A DNA stretch of 64,000 nucleotides from Mucilaginibacter gracilis (GCF_003633615.1 NZ_RBKU01000001.1:2232001-2296000), one strand, 5' to 3'; counted from the stretch's first letter, positions 27,301-35,996 are shown. Notes: generated from the sequence alone by a model not told the origin. Program-made: numbers and translations.

Positions 27301-27435
27301 GTGCTTACGCTGTACGTTATACCAATGATGTATGTGTATTTGGCTCCCAATGTAAAACGCAACCCCGATGACGAACCGGAAGAAGAAACCGAAACCAAGC
27401 ACGAAGTAAAGCTTTTAGAAGAGCATACTTCATAA
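24301..27435 (+). CDS. RND efflux pump, HAE1/AcrB-type permease
   Basis: This 1044-residue inner-membrane pump has 12 predicted helices and two large periplasmic loops after helices 1 and 7. Family motifs include IKRPVLATVLSIVIVVFG at the N terminus, the proton-relay aspartate pair in ATGLVVDDGIVVTENIY (about residue 400), and RLRPILMTSLAVVLG in the second half. Length and layout match AcrB/MexB. With the adaptor and TolC it forms a tripartite pump exporting hydrophobic or amphiphilic drugs. The C-terminal cytoplasmic tail is acidic (PDDEPEEETET). Confidence 0.95.
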   Translation: MSLSSVSIKRPVLATVLSIVIVVFGIIGYNFLGVRDFPSVDPPIITVTTSYSGANSDVIESQITEPLEKVINGIPGIRNISSTSSVGSSNITVEFNLDADLETAANDVRDKVGQAQRQLPQDIDAPPVVTKADANSDQIITLTVGSNTRNILQIDDYAENVLQQALQTIPGVSAVNVQGQRQYAMRLWIDPNKLTSYGLAASDISAALAKENVELPAGKIEGNTTELTIRALGKLVTEKDFNNLIIRADSAHVVHLSDVGYAVLGASNEETGLRESGIPEVGLAIVPQPGANYVQIAKDFYKKLEQVKKDLPPDIKVEVALDNTKFINQSITEVEETLAISFVLVVIIIYLFFRDWLIAFRPLIDIPVSLIGTFFIMYVFGFSINILTLLGIVLATGLVVDDGIVVTENIYKKVEAGMPIRKAAFEGSAEIFFAVISTSVTLAAVFLPIVFLPGFTGRLFREFAVVVAGSVLISAFVSLSLTPMLNVKLIRKDQKKSKFYEKTEPFFENMTNSYTESLSKFMKWKWVSIVVLVASLFIIWLTYKGIPSELAPLDDRSLLRLSVTAPEGTSYEYMSRYMDRLSKLIEDSIPEKKVNISYVAPGQGSAGAVNTGFGRVGLVNPDERTRTQQQLADYLTRQLGKLPNARTFVIQEQTISGGGSGAKTALPVQYVIQNQDFEKLRKLLPQFLAEANKSAVFSGVDVNLKFTKPQLSIVTDRDRARDLGIAVSDIAQTLQLYYSAGRLDYFLISGKQYQVIAQVDRANRDQPLDLTSVYVRNSNGKLVQLDNVVKMTENSTPPSIYHFNRFKSATISAGLAPGYTIGDGIAEMQRIAKEVIKDPSFSSDLAGPSRDYAESSSNIIYAFAFALLLIYLVLAAQFESFVDPLVVMLTVPLAIAGAFLSLWLFNQTLNIFSEIGMITLVGLVTKNGILIVEFANQRMEHGLKKYDAVIEAATSRLRPILMTSLAVVLGSVPIAFALGAGAKSRVSLGIVIMGGMLFSLVLTLYVIPMMYVYLAPNVKRNPDDEPEEETETKHEVKLLEEHTS

Positions 27436-27446
27436 TTAAAACAACA

Positions 27447-28796
27447 ATGAGATTGATAAAAATATATTTGGTGTTTACTACCTGTGCTTTAATGGCGTTT
27501 GCTGCAAAAGCACAGGTTACAACCGTGCCTAAAGCTCCGTTGCTTACCTTAAAAGAAGCCATCGAGCTTGCGCTTAAAAACAATTATAACATTAAGCTAT
27601 CTGCCAACAATACCACCATTGCACAAAATAATGTTACACTTGGCAATGCCGGTATACTGCCCCAGTTAACAGGCGATGCCTCCACAACCAGCAGCGTGCA
27701 AGATAATAAGCAAACCAGGGTTGATGCCAACGGCAATTATACCGTTACGCAAACTAACGGGGTACATAACAATACACTTAACTATGGCCTTAACTTAAAC
27801 TGGACGCTTTTTGATGGCTTTGCCATGTTTGCCAACTTAGATCAGTTAAAGGCACTTAACCAGTTAACGCAGATAACCGCCCGCGATACCATACAAAGCA
27901 CCATTGCCGATGTGATAGACACCTATTATAACCTGGTAAACCAGGATGAGCAGGTTAAGGCATTAAAAGGCGCCATAGAAATATCCCGCACGCAGTTACG
28001 CTATGCAAACGATAAGTTTGAGGTAGGCCGGGCATCGCGCTTAGATGTTTTAAATGCCGAGGTTAATGTAAATACTGATACATCGAGCTTGCTTGCGCAA
28101 ATACAGCAATACAAATCAATCCAGATTAGGATGAACCAATTGATGGTGCGCGACCTGCGAACAGATTTTTCGGTTACGGATACGATTATAATTGATCAAA
28201 AAATAATGCTGGCCGATATTATTAACCAGGCCCAAACGGCCAATCCTACCATATTGGCATCGCAAATAAACCGCAGCCTTGCCGAAATTAATTTAAGGCA
28301 GGTTAAGGCAACCCGCTACCCTTCGCTTGGCTTTACAACCGGTTATGGTTTTACAAACAGCAAAACACCCGCCGGGTACCCGCTTAGGCAGCAAGACGTT
28401 AAAGGCTTAAACTACGGCCTTACCGCATCTATCAATATTTTTGATGGCTTTAATCAATCGCGTAAGGAACGTAACGCGCGGATACAAATTGATAATGCGG
28501 CCATCAATTTAACCAAAAGCAAACAAGCCATTGAAGCCCAAATTAATACCTTTTACATCAACTATATATCCGGGCTCGATCAGGTAAAGCTAAATCAATA
28601 CAATGTTGGGATAGCAAAACGCAATTTAGATATATCGCTCGAAAAATATAAGCTCGGCAATATCACGCCGTTGGAAATTAGAGAGGCGCAAAAAAACTAT
28701 CTCGACGCTCAATCAAGGTACTTTCAATCGCAATATCAGGCTAAATCGGCAGAAATTACTTTGAAGGAAATTACAAATAATATTAAGATTGAATAG
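27447..28796 (+). CDS. TolC-family outer-membrane efflux channel
   Basis: This 449-residue protein has a signal peptide (LIKIYLVFTTCALMAFAAKA) and two TolC-type repeats of long helices. Typical blocks are LTLKEAIELALKNNYNIKLS near residue 35, NWTLFDGF (about 115), FEVGRASRLDVLNAE and KYKLGNITPLEIREAQ. It starts 11 bp after the pump gene and completes the tripartite system. Three such protomers form the outer-membrane tunnel. Confidence 0.93.
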   Translation: MRLIKIYLVFTTCALMAFAAKAQVTTVPKAPLLTLKEAIELALKNNYNIKLSANNTTIAQNNVTLGNAGILPQLTGDASTTSSVQDNKQTRVDANGNYTVTQTNGVHNNTLNYGLNLNWTLFDGFAMFANLDQLKALNQLTQITARDTIQSTIADVIDTYYNLVNQDEQVKALKGAIEISRTQLRYANDKFEVGRASRLDVLNAEVNVNTDTSSLLAQIQQYKSIQIRMNQLMVRDLRTDFSVTDTIIIDQKIMLADIINQAQTANPTILASQINRSLAEINLRQVKATRYPSLGFTTGYGFTNSKTPAGYPLRQQDVKGLNYGLTASINIFDGFNQSRKERNARIQIDNAAINLTKSKQAIEAQINTFYINYISGLDQVKLNQYNVGIAKRNLDISLEKYKLGNITPLEIREAQKNYLDAQSRYFQSQYQAKSAEITLKEITNNIKIE

Positions 28797-28821
28797 TTTT
28801 CTCTTTTTTAATATAAAGCAG

Positions 28822-28829
28822 TATTTTTG
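28822..28829 (+). promoter_or_regulatory. -7 box TATTTTTG before the response regulator
   Basis: It fits TAnnTTTG and lies only 8 bp before the ATG, so the mRNA would be leaderless or nearly so. Confidence 0.5.
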
Positions 28830-28837
28830 AAAGACTA

Positions 28838-29218
28838 ATGGAACCCTACCGCTATAAACTATGCCTTCTTATCGATGATAATTTTATCGATAACTTTGTT
28901 ACGCGCAAAATTTTAGAAACCAGCTTTTTTGCCGAAACAATTGTGGTTATACAGTCTGCGGTGGAGGCAATTGCCCAGCTACAAGCCAAAGCAATTGAGC
29001 CCGATGTGATATTTTTGGATATCCGCATGCCATTAATGGATGGGTTTCAGTTTTTAAAAGAATACGATAGCCTAAACCACGGCGAAGGGAAAAGAGTGAA
29101 AATATTTATGCTTTCGTCATCTTTAGACCCTGGCGACTTTCAGCTATCAACTCAAAACAAGCATATTACCCAGTTTATACACAAGCCTATTACAAAAAAA
29201 GTACTGGAAGACCTTTAA
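28838..29218 (+). CDS. Single-domain response regulator (CheY-like receiver)
   Basis: This 126-residue protein is one receiver domain without an output domain. Key residues are the acidic pair in LLIDDN, the phospho-acceptor Asp in PDVIFLDIRMPLMDG (about residue 67), Ser in FMLSSSLDP and Lys in IHKPITKK. These proteins pass phosphate signals to other proteins by direct contact. No histidine kinase is nearby. It has its own promoter box and ends 1 bp before the kinase gene that follows, so the two are likely co-transcribed. Confidence 0.9.
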   Translation: MEPYRYKLCLLIDDNFIDNFVTRKILETSFFAETIVVIQSAVEAIAQLQAKAIEPDVIFLDIRMPLMDGFQFLKEYDSLNHGEGKRVKIFMLSSSLDPGDFQLSTQNKHITQFIHKPITKKVLEDL

Positions 29219-29219
29219 T

Positions 29220-30071
29220 ATGATAATTGTTGCTGATAGTGGTTCTTCAAAAACAGATTGGTTAATTGAGTCGCCCGGGGCCGAACCCGAAGAATATAAA
29301 ACGGCTGGCCTAAATCCATATTTTTTAAACGAAAAAGAAATCATCAAGGTTATCCAGTCGCAAGCTGGTGCCATTGTAAAAAGGTGGGCCGAGGTAACCG
29401 AAATTTATTTTTTTGGTGCAGGTTGCTCCAGTCCGGATAGGCGCGAAATTGTATCCAACGCATTGAGCCATATTTTCCCCAAAGCTTTTGTTAGTGTAGA
29501 TAGCGATTTGTTAGGCTCGGCCTATGCTACCTGCGGCCACGCCAAAGGCTTTTGTTGTGTACTGGGCACGGGCTCAAACATATCGTTTTTTGATGGCGAA
29601 AACATTTACGACGGCAAGCACGGCCTTGGTTATGTTTTAGGCGATGAAGGATCGGGCAATTGGTTTGGCAAGGTACTAATTACCGATTATTTATACGGCA
29701 ATATGCCTGCCGATATAAGCGACCTGTTTTACAATACTTACAAAATTGATAAAGATGTTGTTATAACTCACGTTTATCAAAAAGCAGCACCTAACTCGTA
29801 CCTGGCATCTTTTACCAAATTTTTAAGCGAAATAAAATCATCGGCCTATAGCCAGGATGTTATAAAGCGCGGTTTGCTGGAGTTTATTGACCAATGTATT
29901 AAAACCTACCCCGACTATAACGATTATAATTGCCACTTTGTGGGCTCTATCGCCTACTATTTCCGCAACGAATTAAAAACCCTTTGCGAAGAAAACGGAG
30001 TACATCTAGGCAAAATTATAAAGCGCCCCATAAACGAATTGCTGGCCTTTGTTAAAACACGCGATTTATAG
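29220..30071 (+). CDS. BadF/BadG-family sugar kinase (N-acetylglucosamine kinase-like)
   Basis: This 283-residue protein of the ASKHA fold starts with the phosphate-1 motif ADSGSSKTDWLIE. The second phosphate motif is CVLGTGSNISFFDG (about 112-125), followed by GYVLGDEGSGNWFGK. This pattern is that of the BadF/BadG/BcrA/BcrD ATPases in their single-domain form annotated as N-acetylglucosamine kinases in Bacteroidota. A role in amino-sugar or murein recycling is likely but the substrate is not proven. The start is the ATG overlapping the end of the response regulator region (spacing 1 bp). Confidence 0.85.
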   Translation: MIIVADSGSSKTDWLIESPGAEPEEYKTAGLNPYFLNEKEIIKVIQSQAGAIVKRWAEVTEIYFFGAGCSSPDRREIVSNALSHIFPKAFVSVDSDLLGSAYATCGHAKGFCCVLGTGSNISFFDGENIYDGKHGLGYVLGDEGSGNWFGKVLITDYLYGNMPADISDLFYNTYKIDKDVVITHVYQKAAPNSYLASFTKFLSEIKSSAYSQDVIKRGLLEFIDQCIKTYPDYNDYNCHFVGSIAYYFRNELKTLCEENGVHLGKIIKRPINELLAFVKTRDL

Positions 30072-30099
30072 TTCATTGGCCATTGGTTCATTGGTATTG
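30072..30099 (+). repeat. Short direct repeats of TTCATTGG between convergent genes
   Basis: TTCATTGG, CCATTGG and TTCATTGG follow one another directly after the kinase stop. Such short intergenic repeats occur in related genomes; no function is assigned. Confidence 0.4.
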
Positions 30100-30146
30100 T
30101 CCTGAAATAAACAATACTTTTATATACCCTACAAACGCCAGGCAAT

Positions 30147-31772
30147 TCAGTGTACTTTTCTGCGCCAGAAATGTTTAAGCACAATAAACAAAATGCATAG
30201 TAAAGCTATAAAACTTGCCGTTACCGGGATATAATCGCCATAGTGAACGTATAAGGTTACGTCCGAATTTAAGTTAATATCTTGCTTAATTGCTGTTTTT
30301 ACCCACCACCCACTTTGCTTTACAATATCGCCGCGTTGATTAATAAAAGCTGATATACCTGTATTGGCCGAGCGGCAAACCCAGCGCCGGGTTTCAATGG
30401 CCCTAAGTTTAGCGTAATCAAGGTGCTGGTCTTTTCCGGATGTGTTTTCCCACCAGCCATCGTTGGTAATAATGGCTATAAATTGCGCACCCTTTTTAAC
30501 ATAATCGGCTACGTAACCTCCCCATATCGATTCGTAGCAAATTACCGGCGCAACGCCAATACCGCTTTGCGAATAAAATACTGTTGGTTCTTTTTGGCTG
30601 CCGTAACTGCCTGTTGCACCACCCAAATGTTCAAATACCGGTTTTAAAAATGATAGTGCGTTCCCAAAAGGCAACGATTCGGCCCCCGGTACCAGTTTCG
30701 ATTTGTGGTAAAACTGTACTTCGGCAGAGTTTTCAATATTTACGGCAGCATTAAAAACATCGTAATACTGGTTGCTGCCAGGTAAGCGGCTTGCCGATGG
30801 CGTTAAATCGCTATCGTAAAGTTTGGTGGTTTCCATGCCGGTAAGCACGTTGCCGTTTTTGTACTTGGCTAAAAAGTGCTGAATTTGCAAAAAGTAAATG
30901 TTGCGGCGTATCTTATCTTCGTTAACCGCATTATCATCATAAACGGCAGTTTCGGGCCATATAAAAAACTCGGTATTGGGCTGCGCAACTGAATCGGATA
31001 AATGGATTAGGCTGTTCACCTGATCCATTGGCGGCACCGACGATATTTTTGCATAGGGATCTACATTGGGTTGCGCCACCACAATATTGGCTGGGTTGGT
31101 GTTTTCAACATAAGTATTATACCTATATAGCGAAAAACTTAAAGGCAAAATTATAATTGCTACCCAGATACTAATTTGCTGCAAACGCGCCTTGGCAGGT
31201 TGAGCCTCGCGCAAGCCAATGTATACTAAAAAAATAAAAATGTTTGATAGCCAAATCCATAGTGTGCCGCCGTAAACACCCGTGTATTCATACCATTGCA
31301 CCCATTGGTGGCTCACGGCAAAACCGTTACCCAGCGTCATCCAGGGGAATTTAAGGTCCCAGGTTTGGTGCAAATATTCGTAAGCCATCCACAGGCAAAC
31401 CAGTAGGGCCAGGCTTAAAGCCCGGTTAACCTGTACTCGCAAGCGGTAGTATAACCAACAGGCTGTAGCCATTAACAAGGGCCCTAACGAAAACGGTATC
31501 ATTGAGATGGGCACCGCCACAAATTCGCCAACAATTTTAAGCGAATTATAAACCCAGTAAATGCAAAGTGTGTTCCATACAAAAAAGCCTAAAAAAGTAA
31601 TCCTGAATATGAGAGCCCCCTTACGGGGCGAGTGCGATTTGATGATGCTTTCTATAGCCACCAGCATTGGCACCAGGCCGAAAAACAAAAAAAACGTAGT
31701 ATAATGCATTGGCGGCCAAGCCAACCAAAGTAACAAACCTGATAAAAGGGCTAACAGTATATTTTTTTTCAC
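30147..31772 (-). CDS. lnt: Apolipoprotein N-acyltransferase
   Basis: This 541-residue inner-membrane enzyme transfers a fatty acyl chain from phospholipid to the N-terminal cysteine of lipoproteins. The N-terminal part has about seven membrane helices, and the C-terminal half is the nitrilase-like domain with one further helix at the end (FIALLCILFIVLKHFW). The catalytic triad is visible: Glu in IWPETAVYDD (about 274), Lys in YHKSKLVPGAE (about 356) and Cys in PVICYESIWG (about 411). It is convergent with the sugar-kinase gene. Length and motifs match Lnt well. Confidence 0.93.
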   Translation of the reverse strand: MKKNILLALLSGLLLWLAWPPMHYTTFFLFFGLVPMLVAIESIIKSHSPRKGALIFRITFLGFFVWNTLCIYWVYNSLKIVGEFVAVPISMIPFSLGPLLMATACWLYYRLRVQVNRALSLALLVCLWMAYEYLHQTWDLKFPWMTLGNGFAVSHQWVQWYEYTGVYGGTLWIWLSNIFIFLVYIGLREAQPAKARLQQISIWVAIIILPLSFSLYRYNTYVENTNPANIVVAQPNVDPYAKISSVPPMDQVNSLIHLSDSVAQPNTEFFIWPETAVYDDNAVNEDKIRRNIYFLQIQHFLAKYKNGNVLTGMETTKLYDSDLTPSASRLPGSNQYYDVFNAAVNIENSAEVQFYHKSKLVPGAESLPFGNALSFLKPVFEHLGGATGSYGSQKEPTVFYSQSGIGVAPVICYESIWGGYVADYVKKGAQFIAIITNDGWWENTSGKDQHLDYAKLRAIETRRWVCRSANTGISAFINQRGDIVKQSGWWVKTAIKQDINLNSDVTLYVHYGDYIPVTASFIALLCILFIVLKHFWRRKVH

Positions 31773-32129
31773 TTTATGTTCTATTGTATATTATATCAAA
31801 GCGTGTTATAAATTGGCATCAATAAAATAGTGTAAGTTATTATTGTTTTTTATCGATGAGGTTAATGCCGTAAGGTGCATTAGCGTTATTGCCGGGCTTA
31901 AAGGCCTATGGCTCCATTAAATCCCTCGCCGCTTGTTTTAAACTGTGGCATCAAATAGAAATTGGAGTTTCGAAGGCTCATGAGTAAGGTATTGATGTGG
32001 TTTAAACCGTTAACTGTTTACTAACATAAACAGTGTAAAGATATGGAATTTGAATTTTTCATTGGGGGGATGTGTCAAAAAAAGAACTTTACTTTTAAGC
32101 TCAGCAAGGTGAGTGTTTTCTTTTTCAGA
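31773..32129. other. 357-bp intergenic region, nothing recognised
   Basis: It lies between the 5' end of lnt and the 3' end of the DoxX gene. I see no coding frame, clear promoter box or strong hairpin. It may hold the lnt promoter. Confidence 0.5.
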
Positions 32130-32537
32130 CTATTTTTTATCCACACTAAACCTGCCGGGGCCAACAAATAGCAGGCCCGCAAATACAACTGCATCTTCAA
32201 TGGCGTGCGAGGCATCCATTAAACCGCCTCCGGTGCCCAAATGCATTAGTGCAGCTATGGTAAGTTCAATTGCCAATAGCAGGCAAACCGGCCTAAAGGC
32301 CAAGCCTATTACCAACAAAAAGCCGCCAAAGGTTTCGGTACAGGCAGCCATAAATCCCCAAAAGGCAGGATAAAAATGAATACCTGCGTATTTTGTTGCC
32401 GAACCAATTTTAGACCATTCGTTTGGCCCGCCCAATAACTTGGGGTAGCCATGATAAATAAACATAATGCCCAGGCCAAGCCGCATAATAAGCAAACCGG
32501 TACTTTTATAACTCCCTAAATTTGATAACATTGCCAT
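32130..32537 (-). CDS. DoxX-family membrane protein
   Basis: This 135-residue inner-membrane protein has four helices. The DoxX/DoxD signature is visible in LLIMRLGLGIMFIYHGYPKLLGG at the N terminus and in TETFGGFLLVIGLAFRPVCLLLAIEL in the middle. Family members act with quinone or thiol redox proteins, but their biochemical role in Bacteroidota is not settled. It starts 1 bp after the stop of the LD-carboxypeptidase gene, so they share a transcript. Confidence 0.88.
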   Translation of the reverse strand: MAMLSNLGSYKSTGLLIMRLGLGIMFIYHGYPKLLGGPNEWSKIGSATKYAGIHFYPAFWGFMAACTETFGGFLLVIGLAFRPVCLLLAIELTIAALMHLGTGGGLMDASHAIEDAVVFAGLLFVGPGRFSVDKK

Positions 32538-32538
32538 G

Positions 32539-33438
32539 CTAAATGTATTTGATGTGTGCGTGATTTTGGTTTACCAACAAATTAACTGTTTTACCTAATA
32601 TTAAGGCCCGGTTATCGGGCAGGTGCCCTGCCGGGAAATCAAAACACACCGGGTAATTGTATTCACTAACTACAGCCATAATTATTTCGGGCACGGTTTG
32701 TCCAAATGGTATGTCGTTATCTTTAATTTCAGTAAAACCGCCTACCACTAAACCGGCCAGGTTTTTTAATCTACCGGCTCGTTTTAAGGTATACATCATC
32801 CTGTCAATGGCATATAAGTATTCGCCAACATCTTCAATAAAAAGTATCTTCCCTTGGTAATCAATATCCGATACGGAACCTGATACTGCCGCCAGTAAAC
32901 TTAAATTACCACCAATAAGCTGTCCGCTGGCTTCGCCGGGGCGGTTAACTGCGTGCGTTTTAAATTCGTAATCACCAGCTTCGCCAAACAGGGCCATCCG
33001 TAAAGTTTCTAACGATTTTTCCGACCCATCCTTAACATTAACAGGCATTTGCCCATGAATGGTTTGCACGCCGTAATTTGCCCATATATGCGTGTGCAAA
33101 ACTGTGATGTCGCTAAAGCCTACCACCCACTTTGGGTTTTGTGCAAATTTGGTAAAGTCAAGCTTGTCTATCATCCTAACGGTACCGTAGCCGCCGCGCG
33201 CGGCAATAATAGCTTTAATATCTTCGTCATCTAAAAAGCGCTGCATATCGCGGGCACGCAAATTATCGTCGCCGGCAAATTGGTGGTACGATGCATTTAT
33301 AGTTTCGCCTAAAACAACTTCAAGGCCCCACAATTCAAGCAGGGCAATGGCATCCGTCATGGGTGCCGGGAGTTTTTTTGCCGGGCAGGTAATGGCAACT
33401 TTATCGCCTTTTTTTAAATAGGGTGGGCTTATACTCAT
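32539..33438 (-). CDS. LD-carboxypeptidase (peptidase S66, LdcA-like)
   Basis: This 299-residue enzyme removes the terminal D-alanine from murein tetrapeptides during recycling. S66 motifs are AARGGYGTVRMIDKLD, the nucleophile Ser in VVGFSDITVLH (about residue 109), GGNLSLL, the catalytic Glu in LFIEDVGEYLYAIDRM (about 205) and the catalytic His in FPAGHLPDNRALILG (about 275). No signal peptide is seen, so it acts in the cytoplasm. It is first in a two-gene unit with the DoxX gene and diverges from metG. Confidence 0.92.
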   Translation of the reverse strand: MSISPPYLKKGDKVAITCPAKKLPAPMTDAIALLELWGLEVVLGETINASYHQFAGDDNLRARDMQRFLDDEDIKAIIAARGGYGTVRMIDKLDFTKFAQNPKWVVGFSDITVLHTHIWANYGVQTIHGQMPVNVKDGSEKSLETLRMALFGEAGDYEFKTHAVNRPGEASGQLIGGNLSLLAAVSGSVSDIDYQGKILFIEDVGEYLYAIDRMMYTLKRAGRLKNLAGLVVGGFTEIKDNDIPFGQTVPEIIMAVVSEYNYPVCFDFPAGHLPDNRALILGKTVNLLVNQNHAHIKYI

Positions 33439-33556
33439 TATTATTTAGTGGTACCGTGGGGGAAAAATATTCACCCCGTGCGATGATTTATTTAATATAC
33501 AGTGTTTTTTCTTTCGGTGTTCATTGTTTTCGGACTTCCCGACTACTCAAAATAAT

Positions 33557-33564
33557 TATCTTTG
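33557..33564 (+). promoter_or_regulatory. -7 box TATCTTTG of metG
   Basis: It fits TAnnTTTG and lies 28 bp before the TTG start of metG, giving a leader of roughly 20 bases. Confidence 0.6.
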
Positions 33565-33592
33565 CCAAATTATAAAATTACTGTTAAAATAA

Positions 33593-35659
33593 TTGGAAGC
33601 GAAAACTTATAAAAGATATACTGTTACTGCAGCATTGCCCTACGCTAACGGCCCCAAACACCTTGGCCATTTAGCTGGTGCCTACATACCTGCGGATTTA
33701 TATGTGCGTTACCTGCGCCTGCAAAAACGCGATGTTGTTTTTGTTTGCGGTAGCGACGAGCATGGCACCGCCATAGCCAACCAGGCTATGAAAGAGCATA
33801 CCACTCCGCGCCAAATTGTTGATAAATACCATGCGCTAATCAAAACTTCGTTTGAGCAAATTGGAATGTCGTTTGATATTTATCACAGAACGAGCGACCC
33901 GCTACACCACCAAACCGCACAAGACTTTTTTACCAACCTGAATGATAAGGGTATTTTTGTTGAAAAGGAAGAAGATCAATATTACGATGAACAGGCCGGT
34001 GCCTTTTTGGCCGACCGCTATATTATTGGAACCTGCCCCAATTGCGGTAACGAAAATGCCTACGGCGACCAATGCGAAAAATGCGGCACATCGCTTAGTC
34101 CGGAAGAGTTGATTAACCCACGTTCAACCTTGAGCGGTAACAAACCTGTTTTAAAGCCAACCAAACATTGGTATTTGCCATTGGATAAATACGAAGACTG
34201 GCTGAAGGAATGGATATTGAAAGGCCACGCTAAAGACTGGCGCGCTACCGTTTACGGCCAGTGCAAAAGCTGGATTGATGGTGGCCTGCACCCACGTGCC
34301 GTAACCCGCGATTTGGATTGGGGTATTAAAGTACCCGTACAAGGTGCCGACGGCAAGGTTTTATATGTTTGGTTTGATGCGCCAATAGGCTATATATCGG
34401 CAACCAAACAATGGGCCATTGATAACGATAAGGATTGGAAACTGTATTGGCAGGATAAGGAAAGCAAACTGGTACATTTTATTGGTAAGGATAATATTGT
34501 TTTCCATTGCATTGTGTTCCCGGTAATGCTACAGGCTCACGGCGATTTTGTGCTGCCCGATAATGTACCCGCCAACGAGTTTATGAACCTTGAGGGCGAT
34601 AAAATGAGTACCAGCCGAGGCTGGAGCGTTGAAATGCACGAGTACCTGGAAGATTTACCCGGCAAGGTTGACGAACTGCGCTATTACCTAACCGCCATTG
34701 CCCCCGAAACCAGCGACAGCGAATTTACCTGGAAAGATTACCAGGCACGCGTAAATAACGAGTTGGTAGCCATACTGGGTAACTTTGTAAACCGTGTGAT
34801 GATACTGATGCACAAATTTTACGATGGCAAGGTTGAAACCGAAACAGCTTCCATAAGCTTTACTGACGAAAACCTAAGCAACGAAATAGGCAAGTTTTAT
34901 GATGAATTGAAAGCTAATTTTGAAGGCTATAAATTTAGGCAGGCACAGCAAACCATGATGGAAATTGCCCGCCTGGGTAACCGCTACCTTACCGAGAAAG
35001 AGCCTTGGAAAAGCATCAAGACCAATCCCGAAGAGGCCAAAGCCGCGTTACATAATTGTTTGATATTGATTGGCCACCTGGCTACCTGCCTGCAACCTTT
35101 TTTACCGGGAGCGGCTAAAAAGATATTTTACATGTTGAATATACCTAAAACGGAAGTTGCTTTTGATGAGGAAATTGTTTTTGCTAATGGGCACCAATTA
35201 AACCCGTCATCGCTTTTATTTGAAAAAATAGAGGACGATTTAATAGCCCGCCAGATACAAAAACTGGTAGATAAAAAAGCCGCCATTGAAGGGCCGGCTG
35301 TTATTGTTGAGCAAGGGGTTATACCGGCAAAGGAAAATATTTCGTTCGACCAGTTTGCCGCTATGGACGTGCGCGTAGGCACCATACTCACAGCCGAAAA
35401 AGTTGCCAAAACAAAAAAACTGCTGAAACTAACAATAGATACCGGGATAGACCAACGCACAGTAGTATCGGGCATAGCCGAACATTTTGAACCCGAGGGG
35501 ATTATTGGCCAGCAGGTAAGCATATTGGTAAACCTGGAACCAAGGGAAATAAAGGGCATTATGTCGCAAGGGATGATACTAATGGCCGAAAATGCCGAAG
35601 GCAAGCTCAACTTTATTTCGCCCCTTAACTGGATGCCGAACGGATCGGTAGTGCGATAA
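33593..35659 (+). CDS. metG: Methionyl-tRNA synthetase
   Basis: This 688-residue class I synthetase charges tRNA-Met. It has the HIGH-like motif in GPKHLGHLAGAYI, a four-cysteine zinc knuckle in CPNCGNENAYGDQCEKC, the KMSKS loop as DKMSTSRGW (about residue 340), an anticodon-binding helical domain (about 380-560), and the C-terminal EMAP-II-type tRNA-binding OB domain (about 590-688, FAAMDVRVGTILTAEKV). The start is TTG; the homologous N terminus KRYTVTAALPYANGP follows within ten residues. It is a core gene just left of the island insertion site. Confidence 0.97.
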   Translation: MEAKTYKRYTVTAALPYANGPKHLGHLAGAYIPADLYVRYLRLQKRDVVFVCGSDEHGTAIANQAMKEHTTPRQIVDKYHALIKTSFEQIGMSFDIYHRTSDPLHHQTAQDFFTNLNDKGIFVEKEEDQYYDEQAGAFLADRYIIGTCPNCGNENAYGDQCEKCGTSLSPEELINPRSTLSGNKPVLKPTKHWYLPLDKYEDWLKEWILKGHAKDWRATVYGQCKSWIDGGLHPRAVTRDLDWGIKVPVQGADGKVLYVWFDAPIGYISATKQWAIDNDKDWKLYWQDKESKLVHFIGKDNIVFHCIVFPVMLQAHGDFVLPDNVPANEFMNLEGDKMSTSRGWSVEMHEYLEDLPGKVDELRYYLTAIAPETSDSEFTWKDYQARVNNELVAILGNFVNRVMILMHKFYDGKVETETASISFTDENLSNEIGKFYDELKANFEGYKFRQAQQTMMEIARLGNRYLTEKEPWKSIKTNPEEAKAALHNCLILIGHLATCLQPFLPGAAKKIFYMLNIPKTEVAFDEEIVFANGHQLNPSSLLFEKIEDDLIARQIQKLVDKKAAIEGPAVIVEQGVIPAKENISFDQFAAMDVRVGTILTAEKVAKTKKLLKLTIDTGIDQRTVVSGIAEHFEPEGIIGQQVSILVNLEPREIKGIMSQGMILMAENAEGKLNFISPLNWMPNGSVVR

Positions 35660-35671
35660 ATGGGCAGATGA

Positions 35672-35741
35672 GTAAATGTGCGTATGTGCAAATGAATTTG
35701 ATTTTAAAATTCACACATTCATCAATAATTCGCACATTTGC
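35672..35741. repeat. Imperfect inverted repeat between metG and tRNA-Arg
   Basis: GTAAATGTGCGTAT (35672-35685) pairs with ATTCGCACATTTGC (35728-35741) at 12 of 14 positions, with further partial pairing inside. It could act as a terminator of metG without a T run, or be a dispersed intergenic repeat. Confidence 0.45.
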
Positions 35742-35752
35742 AAAACAATAAA

Positions 35753-35824
35753 GGTCCCGTAGTTCAACGGATAGAATAGGAGTTTCCTAAACTCTAGATA
35801 TGAGTTCGATTCTCGTCGGGACCA
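35753..35824 (+). tRNA. tRNA-Arg, anticodon CCT
   Basis: The 72 bases fold as a full cloverleaf. The 7-bp acceptor GGTCCCG pairs with CGGGACC, the D arm is GTTC/GAAT, the anticodon stem GGAGT/ACTCT holds loop TTCCTAA with anticodon CCT, and the T arm ATGAG/CTCGT holds loop TTCGATT. The discriminator base is A; CCA is not encoded. It reads AGG codons. The integrase gene of the island lies 252 bp downstream in the same orientation, so its 3' end is the likely attachment site. Confidence 0.95.
35806..35824 (+). other. Presumed attachment site (attL side) at the tRNA-Arg 3' end
   Basis: The T arm and 3' acceptor strand of tRNA genes are the usual targets of island integrases. Here the integrase and a set of short inverted motifs follow at once. 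I did not find a second copy of this segment in the window, so the other end of the island should lie further right. Confidence 0.5.
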
Positions 35825-35848
35825 CATTTTACAATATCAAAACGAATC

Positions 35849-35888
35849 AAAACCCTGCAAATCACTGATTTACAGGGTTTTTTATTTT
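35849..35888 (+). terminator. Intrinsic terminator after tRNA-Arg
   Basis: AAACCCTG and AAATC pair with GATTT and CAGGGTTT, with one C/A mismatch, around a 3-base loop, followed by a T-rich tract. It ends the tRNA transcript and shields the island genes from read-through. Confidence 0.8.
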
Positions 35889-35914
35889 TATGTGATGTCA
35901 AAATATTCATTAAA

Positions 35915-35971
35915 ACTCACCATTCTGGTGAGTGATTCGGTGAGTCATTTTGAAAATCAGCGCGACTCACC
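35915..35971. repeat. Four copies of a GGTGAGT/ACTCACC motif upstream of the integrase
   Basis: The copies are ACTCACC (35915-35921), GGTGAGT (35927-35933), GGTGAGTC (35939-35946) and GACTCACC (35964-35971). They form two inverted pairs, one with a 5-base and one with a 17-base spacer. Their place between the att site and int is that of integrase or excisionase arm sites. Confidence 0.6.
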
Positions 35972-35996
35972 AAATCGACTTAACTTGTTGATTTGC

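Noticed and set aside
26910-27398. Minus-strand frame of 162 codons inside the RND pump gene
   Set aside because: It lies fully inside a pump gene with all motifs present, and the peptide has no recognisable fold.
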